Assembly: GCA_946409475.1 (NCBI GenBank)
Contig: CAMJWQ010000052.1
Span: 1 to 13,459, forward strand
Origin: an uncultured Lachnospiraceae bacterium
GTDB taxonomy: Bacteria > Bacillota > Clostridia > Lachnospirales > Lachnospiraceae
Direction of reading: 5' to 3'
Length of the DNA stretch: 13,459 bases
Of this stretch, positions 1 to 5,948 are shown in pieces (position 1 is the stretch's first letter; the number at the start of each line of letters is the position of its first letter). The notes below the pieces were generated by a model. That model ran no database searches. It worked only from the letters and a program-made list of their open reading frames with translations, and had not been told where the DNA came from. The position numbers were made by a program, and so were the translations under genes.

Positions 1-193
1 CCATATATTAGGACATAAATGAAACTTTTTATTTAAATAATTCAATAAATAGATATACAAAATAAGGCATAATACAGTCTATATAATTGATTATATACCA
101 AAAAAATCCAGGATATATCTGATGTTTAATCATTTAAAAAAAGCAACATTTTCAACAAATTGTTGTATTATAGACAAATAAGTGAGGCTAATT
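1..193. other. AT-rich upstream region with weak promoter signals
   Basis: This stretch is non-coding and very AT-rich. Just before the EAL gene it carries a perfect 13-base palindrome, CAACAAATTGTTG, at 153-165, directly followed by TATTAT at 166-171, which matches five of six bases of a sigma-A -10 box. No good -35 box sits 16-18 bases upstream. The palindrome abutting the -10 could be an operator, but that is inference. Nothing else recognisable is present, and the upstream gene is outside the window. Confidence 0.35.
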
Positions 194-1561
194 ATGGAAA
201 ATAATAATCAGTATTCAAATTTTGACATCAATTATAAGGTGAAAGATTACATTAACAAACCCAATACCTGGATAGAAATCCTAATCACATTATTTTTATT
301 TTGCATTATTAAAATCATGCAAAGGCATATCATAACGGCCGACATAATGAATATGCTGCTTTTACAGATACAGTTTATTATTTTTATAGCCCTTATCATA
401 AGCATCAAAAAGCTTGGTCTATTGGTTGCAATTGTCTTAAATCTGGCAGAATGTCTGGGGACAGCGATTAAGCTGTGCCTCTCTCATGATATCAATCTGA
501 TATCTTCGCTTCTTTATCCCATATGTATGATATTTACCGTATGCGTTGCCTATTTTCTTTTTATTCATTTATTGCTGCAGGAAATAAAGATGCAGAAGGA
601 ATTGTTTTATCTGCTGAACCAGGAAGTGGTTTTAACAAAGAATGAATTGGAAAAGCAAAATGAACAGCTAATGGAATATTGGAATATGATAAAAAAAAAG
701 AACGAGGAGCAGATTCCTGAAGTAAATATTGATTTAGAGGATAGGCTTTTATCATCAATGGAAAATAATGAATTATTTCTCGTATATCAGCCCTTATACA
801 GTACTAAGGATAAAAGGCTAAGGGGGTTTGAGGCATTAGTAAGATGGTATACGCCAAAGCATGGCGTAATATGCCCTGCATATTTTATTCCGGCTGCGGA
901 AAAAAACGGATACATAATAAAAATGGGAGAATGGATTTTTAAAAATGCCTGTCTGATGCTGAACAAAATAAAGGAAACCTTCGGAATGGACATTATCATG
1001 TCTGTTAATATATCGGTGGTACAGCTGATGCACCCGTCCTTTGTCTCTATGGTTAAAAAAAATGTACGGGAGGTTGATGTGGATGCCAGATGTCTGGAAT
1101 TTGAGATAACGGAATCCGTATTAATTACTTCTATGGATTATGTAAAAAGCATTTTAAAACAGATCAAGGAAATGGGAATCAAGATTGCTTTAGATGATTT
1201 CGGAACGGGTTATTCTTCTTTTGAATATCTGGATAAGCTGCCCACGGATACCCTTAAAATAGATAAAACTTTTGTAGATAGTATCTGTATTAAAAATATG
1301 GATAAAAATATCGTGGGAAGCATTGTTACCCTGGCACATGGTCTGAATATGACGGCCGTAGCGGAAGGTGTGGAAAAGGAAGAGCAGTTAACGCATTTAA
1401 GAAAATGTAATTGTGATTTTATTCAGGGTTATTTATGGGGAAAGCCTCTGGAAGAGGGGCAGGTCATGAAATTAATGGAGGAAATTTTACAGCAGAAGGA
1501 TATGAAAGAGTCAAAAAAAGCATATCAGAGTACGGATTTTGCCTGTGGTAATTATACCTGA
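194..1561 (+). CDS. Membrane-anchored EAL-domain c-di-GMP phosphodiesterase
   Basis: Predicted to hydrolyse cyclic di-GMP to pGpG at the inner face of the membrane. Residues about 28-130 form several hydrophobic segments, then a lysine/glutamate-rich helical linker (about 130-175) and a full EAL domain to about residue 430. The EAL glutamate (E213, in FEALVRW), the NISV asparagine, EITES, DDFGTGYSS (D334, D335), LKIDKTFV, AEGVE and QGYLWGKPL are all present, so the catalytic site looks intact. There is no GGDEF domain, so it should only degrade the messenger. I place the start at ATG 194, with GTGAGG at 182-187 as ribosome site; an upstream in-frame GTG at 182 would overlap that site and add four residues. 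The signal sensed by the membrane part is unknown. It appears monocistronic. Confidence 0.93.
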   Translation: MENNNQYSNFDINYKVKDYINKPNTWIEILITLFLFCIIKIMQRHIITADIMNMLLLQIQFIIFIALIISIKKLGLLVAIVLNLAECLGTAIKLCLSHDINLISSLLYPICMIFTVCVAYFLFIHLLLQEIKMQKELFYLLNQEVVLTKNELEKQNEQLMEYWNMIKKKNEEQIPEVNIDLEDRLLSSMENNELFLVYQPLYSTKDKRLRGFEALVRWYTPKHGVICPAYFIPAAEKNGYIIKMGEWIFKNACLMLNKIKETFGMDIIMSVNISVVQLMHPSFVSMVKKNVREVDVDARCLEFEITESVLITSMDYVKSILKQIKEMGIKIALDDFGTGYSSFEYLDKLPTDTLKIDKTFVDSICIKNMDKNIVGSIVTLAHGLNMTAVAEGVEKEEQLTHLRKCNCDFIQGYLWGKPLEEGQVMKLMEEILQQKDMKESKKAYQSTDFACGNYT

Positions 1562-1646
1562 CAGTGATGGGAATATTTCTGCATAATAAAGGAGCTGAAA
1601 AGTAAATGCAAATGTAAATTTTCCGGTGATTTCCCGATAATATACA

Positions 1647-1675
1647 TTGACCGTTGGAATTATTAATGTTACCAT
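1647..1675 (+). promoter_or_regulatory. Candidate sigma-A promoter for glpP
   Basis: TTGACC at 1647-1652 matches five of six -35 bases. At 17-base spacing it is followed by TACCAT at 1670-1675, four of six for -10. A perfect TATAAT lies at 1681-1686 but has no -35 at normal spacing. Transcription would start about 30 bases before the TTG start of glpP. The rest of the 152-base gap after the EAL gene shows no clear terminator. Confidence 0.4.
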
Positions 1676-1713
1676 AAAATTATAATAACACAATAAGTCT
1701 GGAGAACATTTAC

Positions 1714-2280
1714 TTGAACCGTAATTTTTATGAAGCTGTTACCAATTATCCTATCATAGCAGCGGTTAAGGATATGAATGGTTTGGATAAAAGCCTACAA
1801 CTGGATTTGCAGGTTGTTTTTATTCTGTTTGGTGATATCTGCAGTATAGGGGATATTGTGGAAAAAGTAAAAAAAGCCGGTAAAATTGCTATGGTACATA
1901 TGGATTTAATATCCGGGTTCAGCGCAAGGGAAATTACCGTTGACTTTATTGCGGGACAAACGCAGGCGGATGGGATTATTACTACAAAGCAGGCGTTAAT
2001 AAAAAGAGCCAAGGAATTAAATCTGTATACCGTTTTTCGTTTCTTTGTTATTGATTCACTTTCCTTTGATAACATAGTAAAACAACAGCTGCAGGTAAAA
2101 TCGGATGCAGTGGAAATATTGCCGGGAATTATGCCCAAGGTTATTAAGAAAATTTCGGAAATGACGGCAACACCTGTTATTGCCGGAGGTCTTATAGCAG
2201 ATAAATCAGATGTTATAAATGCACTGACAGCCGGGGCTATCGGAATATCGGCTACGAATCCGGAAGTGTGGAAGCTGTAG
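1714..2280 (+). CDS. glpP: Glycerol-3-phosphate-responsive antiterminator GlpP
   Basis: GlpP-family proteins bind glycerol-3-phosphate and then the leader RNA of glycerol genes, preventing transcription termination (known from Bacillus subtilis glpD and glpFK). The 188-residue protein has the family length and a TIM-barrel-like pattern: YPIIAAVKD near the N-terminus, VFILFGDIC, MVHMDLISGFS, ADGIITTK, VEILPGIMPKVI, PVIAGGLI and a C-terminal GAIGISATNPEVW phosphate-binding-like stretch. The start is TTG at 1714, set by GGAG at 1701-1704, nine bases upstream; no ATG with a ribosome site gives the conserved N-terminus. The next gene is a GlpA-like dehydrogenase behind a long structured leader, which makes that leader the obvious RNA target. 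The 3' end overlaps a small hairpin followed by T residues (2272-2294). Confidence 0.93.
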   Translation: MNRNFYEAVTNYPIIAAVKDMNGLDKSLQLDLQVVFILFGDICSIGDIVEKVKKAGKIAMVHMDLISGFSAREITVDFIAGQTQADGIITTKQALIKRAKELNLYTVFRFFVIDSLSFDNIVKQQLQVKSDAVEILPGIMPKVIKKISEMTATPVIAGGLIADKSDVINALTAGAIGISATNPEVWKL

Positions 2281-2294
2281 TTAGCTTGTTTTTT
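2272..2294 (+). terminator. Weak terminator-like hairpin at glpP 3' end
   Basis: AAGCT (2272-2276) and AGCTT (2283-2287) form a five-base stem with a six-base loop that includes the glpP stop codon, followed by G then a run of six T residues. The stem is short, so termination would be inefficient. Confidence 0.3.
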
Positions 2295-2440
2295 GATTTA
2301 TAGGAAAGAAATTGTTGCTGTAAAGAGTTAAAAAAACAAAATAATGAGCCTAAGAGAATAAGAGCAGGGTGAAAGCATGACTGAAAAGTCATTCTTTTAG
2401 CTTGTTTTTTTGATTTGTAGGAAGACCTTGCTGCTGTAAA
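2281..2440 (+). repeat. Imperfect direct repeat in the glpP-glpA leader
   Basis: A 44-base segment at 2281-2324 recurs at 2397-2440 (TTAGCTTG, T-run, GATTTRTAGGAA, then TTGYTGCTGTAAA). The copies differ at a handful of positions and small indels. Each starts next to a stop codon: that of glpP, and that of a possible seven-codon ORF at 2377-2400. Each copy contains an arm (2292-2306 and 2409-2423) complementary to 2458-2472. Confidence 0.7.
2377..2400 (+). terminator. Candidate leader terminator with GAAA loop
   Basis: ATGACT (2377-2382) and AGTCAT (2387-2392) form a perfect six-base stem closed by a GAAA tetraloop, followed by TCTTTT and, after AGCTTG, seven more T residues. It lies between glpP and its likely target operon, so it is one of the candidates for a terminator controlled by GlpP. 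The same bases spell a short ORF (ATG 2377 to TAG 2400, MTEKSFF) with AGGGTG upstream; whether it is translated cannot be judged. Confidence 0.45.
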
Positions 2441-2472
2441 ATGCTAAGATCTGTGATTTCCTATAAATCAAA
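2409..2472 (+). promoter_or_regulatory. Long leader stem-loop upstream of glpA-like gene
   Basis: Bases 2409-2423 (TTTGATTTGTAGGAA) pair with 2458-2472 (TTCCTATAAATCAAA) over 15 positions with one G-U wobble and a 34-base loop. The upstream copy of the arm at 2292-2306 is an exact 15-base complement of the same 2458-2472 arm, so two mutually exclusive foldings are possible. In a leader expected to be the target of GlpP this may be regulatory, though it may also be part of a dispersed intergenic repeat. Confidence 0.5.
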
Positions 2473-2538
2473 CCCTCCGGGGATGCACACGAAGGCATAA
2501 GGAAGATGCCACTGCGTGGCTGCATTCGGCGCACAAAG
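2461..2538 (+). repeat. Dispersed intergenic repeat, copy A
   Basis: This 78-base segment matches 8310-8388 at about 60 of 79 aligned positions with one gap (counted by eye). Shared blocks are AATCAAACCC, CCGGGG, CACACG and a core around CACTGCRTGGC-GCATT. In this copy GCCAC-TGC-GTGGC (2508-2520) forms a small perfect hairpin. A T-run and GATT inverted-repeat arm precede both copies. It is non-coding and probably one of many copies in the genome. Confidence 0.6.
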
Positions 2539-2578
2539 CAGCCAGGTCCTTCATGAGTGAGGGATTCGGGGAGCTGAG

Positions 2579-2600
2579 AGCGGACTTGTCCGCTTTGTTT
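2579..2600 (+). terminator. CUUG-loop terminator before glpA-like gene
   Basis: GCGGA (2580-2584), loop CTTG (2585-2588) and TCCGC (2589-2593) form a GC-rich hairpin followed by TTTGTTT. It lies 75 bases before the glpA-like start codon. Without antitermination it would stop transcripts arriving from glpP, so it is a second candidate for the GlpP-controlled terminator. The same loop context (GA-CTTG-TC) recurs in the hairpin at 12439-12458. Confidence 0.5.
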
Positions 2601-2675
2601 CTGTGACAGAACGGAATGAAGCATCTTTTACAGTCACGGCTTTGTGAAATATTTAAAGGAGAGAGGAGAATTACT

Positions 2676-4100
2676 ATGTATGATGTTATTATTGTAGGAG
2701 CCGGAGTGACCGGCTGTGCTGTTGCCAGAGAATTATCCCGCTATCGGGTAAAGGCCTGTGTGATAGAAAAAGAGGAGGATGTCTGCTGTGGAACTTCAAA
2801 AGCCAATAGTGCCATTGTTCATGCGGGCTTTGATGCAAAAACGGGCTCCAATATGGCCCGTTATAACCTGGAAGGTAATGCATTAATGGGAGAGCTGGCA
2901 GAGGAACTGGATTTTCCCTTTAAAAGAAACGGTTCTCTGGTGGTATGCCTGGAAAAAGATAGCCTGGAAAAGCTTACGGAGCTTTATGAACGGGGAGTGA
3001 ACAATGGGGTAAAGAACCTTCGTATTCTGGGAAGAGAAGAATTAATACGGATGGAGCCGAATATTTCCGATGAAGCCCTGGCAGCACTTTATGCACCCAC
3101 AGGAGGTATTGTGTGTCCTTTTCAGCTTACCATAGCATTGGCAGAAAATGCTTACACGAACGGAGTTGCTTTTCAATTTAATACAAAGGTACTGCACATA
3201 GAGCAGGAGCATGAGGGATATACAATTAAAACGAATAAGGGAATATGTAAGACAAAAATGTTAATCAATGCGGCAGGGGTATATGGCGATGAAATCCATA
3301 ACATGGTCAGTAAAGAAAAAATAACAATTATTCCAAGGGCAGGAGAATATTGCCTGTTAGACAAAAAGGCCGGCAATCATGTACACCATACTGTTTTTCA
3401 GCTGCCGGGCCGATACGGAAAGGGGGTATTGGTAACTCCGACGGTACATGGAAATCTGTTAATGGGACCAACAGCTGTGGATATAACGGATAAGGAAGGA
3501 ACCAATACCACAAAGGAAGGATTAGAGGCCGTTTTGAAAATGGCAGGTAACGGTGTAAAGAATATTCCCAATAGATTAATGATTACCAGCTTTGCAGGGC
3601 TTCGTGCCCACGAAAAACGGCATGATTTTATCATAGAAGAGGTTACGGATGCACCCGGTTTTATAGACTGTGTGGGAATAGAATCCCCGGGACTTACAAG
3701 CGCTCCGGCAATAGGAAGGAGAGTTTCGGAAATGATCAGGGAGTACTTATCCCTATCCGGTAATCCTGATTTTACCGCAGCCAGAAAAGGAATGATTTCC
3801 ATGCGGCGGCTATCCCCTGTGGAGAGGGAGGCGGTGATGGAAAAAAATCCTGCTTACGGAGCCATCGTATGCCGGTGTGAGATGATTTCGGAAGGAGAAA
3901 TTATAGATGCCATAAGAAGACCCCTGGGAGCCAGATCCTTAGATGGTGTCAAGCGCAGAACCAGGGCAGGAGCGGGCAGATGCCAATCGGGGTTCTGCTC
4001 ACCTAAGGTAATGGAGATAATAGCCGGAGAATTAGGAATGAAGGCAGAAGAAGTAACAAAATGCGGGGGAGAATCAAAGGTCATAGCAGGAAGAAAATAG
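2676..4100 (+). CDS. glpA: GlpA-like FAD dehydrogenase with BFD [2Fe-2S] domain
   Basis: Likely oxidises glycerol-3-phosphate to dihydroxyacetone phosphate, using FAD and passing electrons onward through an iron-sulfur centre. The N-terminus has the FAD Rossmann motif (YDVIIVGAGVTGCAVARELS, residues 2-21) and the DAO-fold stretch GTSKANSAIVHAGFD. A middle DAO domain runs to about residue 365. The C-terminus is a BFD-like domain with four cysteines: C399 and C401 (CRC) and C436 and C441 (GRCQSGFC). I chose ATG 2676 because AAAGGAGAGAGGAG lies just upstream and the FAD motif then begins at residue 2; an in-frame ATG at 2616 has no such support. GlpP upstream and two redox partners downstream support the glycerol role. 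The fold is shared with L-2-hydroxyglutarate oxidases (LhgO), so substrate is inferred from context. Confidence 0.88.
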   Translation: MYDVIIVGAGVTGCAVARELSRYRVKACVIEKEEDVCCGTSKANSAIVHAGFDAKTGSNMARYNLEGNALMGELAEELDFPFKRNGSLVVCLEKDSLEKLTELYERGVNNGVKNLRILGREELIRMEPNISDEALAALYAPTGGIVCPFQLTIALAENAYTNGVAFQFNTKVLHIEQEHEGYTIKTNKGICKTKMLINAAGVYGDEIHNMVSKEKITIIPRAGEYCLLDKKAGNHVHHTVFQLPGRYGKGVLVTPTVHGNLLMGPTAVDITDKEGTNTTKEGLEAVLKMAGNGVKNIPNRLMITSFAGLRAHEKRHDFIIEEVTDAPGFIDCVGIESPGLTSAPAIGRRVSEMIREYLSLSGNPDFTAARKGMISMRRLSPVEREAVMEKNPAYGAIVCRCEMISEGEIIDAIRRPLGARSLDGVKRRTRAGAGRCQSGFCSPKVMEIIAGELGMKAEEVTKCGGESKVIAGRK

Positions 4101-4132
4101 AAGCTCCAATTTTGGTAAGGAGGATTTTTATA

Positions 4133-5422
4133 ATGAAACAGATACAGCACACAGAGCTTGTTATTATTGGCGGCGGTCCTGCCGGATTATCTGCCGCCCT
4201 GTCGGCGAAGGAAAATGGAATTGGTCAAATCACTATAATAGAGCGTGAGCAGGAGCCGGGAGGTATATTAAACCAGTGTATTCACAATGGATTTGGTTTG
4301 CATACCTTTAAAGAGGAATTGACCGGGCCCGAATATGCATTGCGGTATATTGCCGGGGTTTTGAAATATGATATTACAATCTTAACGGATACTATGGCGG
4401 TTTCCGTCACTAAGGATAAGCTTATCACTGCCGTGAATAAAAGGGACGGACTGATAACCATTCAGGCAAAAGCGGTTATATTGGCAATGGGATGCAGGGA
4501 AAGGCCAAGAGGGGCATTAAATATCCCGGGATTCCGGCCGGCAGGAATCTATTCGGCAGGAACTGCCCAGCGGCTTATTAACAGGGAAGGACTGATGCCG
4601 GGAAAGGAAGTGGTGATATTGGGCTCCGGAGATATAGGACTCATTATGGCGAGGAGAATGACCCTGGAAGGAGCGGCAGTTAAGCTTGTTGCGGAATTAA
4701 TGCCTTATTCCGGAGGCCTCAAAAGAAATATAGTCCAATGCCTGGAGGATTTTCAGATTCCTTTAAGACTTAGTCATACGGTTACCGAAATTCATGGAAG
4801 GGAAAGAGTAGAGGGAGTAACCATTGCAAGAGTAAACAGGGAGGGAAGGGTAATAGAGGGGACAGAGGAGTATATTACCTGTGATACTCTTCTTTTATCC
4901 GTGGGCTTAATTCCGGAAAACGAATTATCCTTTGAAATGGGAATAGAACTGGACAGTGTTACCAATGGGCCTGTTGTGAATCAAAAATTAGAAACGGGCC
5001 TTGGGGGTGTATTTGCCTGCGGGAATGTACTTCACGTCCATGACCTGGTGGATTATGTATCTCAGGAGGCTGCATTGGCGGGAAAGAATGCTGCCGGCTA
5101 TCTGCAGGGTCCTTCTAATGAAAAGCTTACGGAAGGGGAAAGCGGGAATGAGATTGGAATAAGACCGGGAAAAGGTGTACGTTATACCGTTCCTCATAAA
5201 ATTATGTACAAAGATATGGAGGATAAGGTCATTATCCGGTTTCGGACAGACAATATCTATGAAAAATGTAAGCTTGCCATGTACTTTGACGATTCCTTAA
5301 TACAATCCGCAGACAAATTAATGGTAACCCCCGGAGAGATGGAAAGCTGTGTGCTGAAAAGGGAATTATTGAATAAATATCCGGAGACCAGGGAAATAGA
5401 ATTTCGAATAGAGGTGGAATAG
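4133..5422 (+). CDS. NAD(P)/FAD-dependent oxidoreductase of the glp operon
   Basis: A 429-residue flavoprotein of the pyridine-nucleotide-disulfide oxidoreductase fold, probably the subunit that links the GlpA-like dehydrogenase to NAD(P) or another carrier. It has a first Rossmann motif (VIIGGGPAGLSAALSA, near residue 10), the family signature GGILNQCIHNGFGLHTF, a second nucleotide-binding motif (VVILGSGDIGLIMARR, near residue 160) and an FAD-closing motif GVFACGNVLHVHDLVDYVS. No thioredoxin-reductase-type active CxxC is visible. About 80 extra C-terminal residues form a beta-rich tail. ATG 4133 is set by AAGGAGG at 4117-4123. The gap to the preceding stop is 32 bases and to the next gene one base, so the three genes form one transcript. 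It takes the place that GlpB holds in Escherichia coli but belongs to a different subfamily. Confidence 0.87.
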   Translation: MKQIQHTELVIIGGGPAGLSAALSAKENGIGQITIIEREQEPGGILNQCIHNGFGLHTFKEELTGPEYALRYIAGVLKYDITILTDTMAVSVTKDKLITAVNKRDGLITIQAKAVILAMGCRERPRGALNIPGFRPAGIYSAGTAQRLINREGLMPGKEVVILGSGDIGLIMARRMTLEGAAVKLVAELMPYSGGLKRNIVQCLEDFQIPLRLSHTVTEIHGRERVEGVTIARVNREGRVIEGTEEYITCDTLLLSVGLIPENELSFEMGIELDSVTNGPVVNQKLETGLGGVFACGNVLHVHDLVDYVSQEAALAGKNAAGYLQGPSNEKLTEGESGNEIGIRPGKGVRYTVPHKIMYKDMEDKVIIRFRTDNIYEKCKLAMYFDDSLIQSADKLMVTPGEMESCVLKRELLNKYPETREIEFRIEVE

Positions 5423-5423
5423 T

Positions 5424-5801
5424 ATGGAGCAAAGACACTTAACTTGTATAGGGTGTCCCTTAGGCTGCCGGCTTACGGTGAAGCTGGAAAGGGAAAAGAT
5501 TCTAAGTGTAACAGGTAATACCTGTAAGAGAGGGGAAGAATACGCAAAAAAGGAGGTTACCAGCCCCACCAGGATTTTAACGACAACCGTCAGGATAGAA
5601 GGAGGAAGATATCCGGTGGTTCCGGTAAAAACGGAAAGGGATATACCTAAGGATAAAATACGGGACTGCATGGAGGAGCTTAAGGCTGTTTTGCTGCATG
5701 CGCCCGTAAAGGTGGGTGATGTGGTTATGCACAATGCCGGGCATACGGGTGTCAATGTGGTCGCAACAAGTAATTGCTGTTTATTTCATGAAGAGAAATA
5801 G
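5424..5801 (+). CDS. DUF1667 cysteine-rich protein, probable Fe-S redox partner
   Basis: This 125-residue protein belongs to the DUF1667 family, which is typically encoded beside the two preceding oxidoreductases. The N-terminus has C8, C11 and C15 (CIGCPLGC) and C34 (NTCKRG), a CxxCxxxC...C spacing like that of the [4Fe-4S] site in molybdopterin oxidoreductases, so an electron-transfer cluster is likely. The middle (SPTRILTTTVRIEGG, then PVVPVKTERDIPK) matches the family's conserved second half. ATG 5424 follows the previous stop by one base, with GAGGTGG at 5411-5417 as ribosome site inside the upstream gene, so translation is coupled. The biochemical role is unproven. No strong terminator follows; a six-base stem around 5782-5800 lacks a T-run. 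Confidence 0.88.
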   Translation: MEQRHLTCIGCPLGCRLTVKLEREKILSVTGNTCKRGEEYAKKEVTSPTRILTTTVRIEGGRYPVVPVKTERDIPKDKIRDCMEELKAVLLHAPVKVGDVVMHNAGHTGVNVVATSNCCLFHEEK

Positions 5802-5887
5802 ATGAGATATCTGTTTACTGTTGTTTAAAAATAAGATAAGATGGGTAAAAGAAATAATTATAGAAAGAAATCATAAAGGGTTTCCTG

Positions 5888-5917
5888 TTACTGTATAATT
5901 AGCAGTATTGGCAGTAA
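5888..5917 (+). promoter_or_regulatory. Possible promoter and operator before kdpD-like gene
   Basis: A perfect TATAAT lies at 5894-5899, about 50 bases before the kinase start, but no good -35 box is present 16-18 bases upstream. TTACTG (5888-5893) and CAGTAA (5912-5917) form an inverted repeat flanking the -10, and GCAGTA occurs twice (5902-5907 and 5911-5916). This may be a regulated start for the two-component operon; the evidence is weak. Confidence 0.35.
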
Positions 5918-5948
5918 TAGTGCTCAATCGATAAGGTGAAATAATAGT

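Noticed and set aside
2371..2384. Catabolite-response (cre) site in the glp leader
   Set aside because: TGAAAGC at 2370-2376 starts like a cre box, but the second half departs from the consensus at several positions.
2461..2600. c-di-GMP riboswitch or other known riboswitch in the glp leader
   Set aside because: I looked for GEMM-type and common metabolite riboswitch cores and saw none; the sequence instead matches another gap in the window.
2397..2624. 75-codon minus-strand open frame in the glp leader
   Set aside because: It covers repeat and hairpin sequence, has no ribosome site, and its frame follows non-coding repeat elements.
3398..3802. Long minus-strand open frame inside glpA
   Set aside because: It is antisense to a strongly conserved dehydrogenase and has no ribosome site or recognisable domain.
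5782..5800. Terminator after the DUF1667 gene
   Set aside because: A six-base AT-rich stem, TATTTC/GAAATA, with no T-run; too weak to call.
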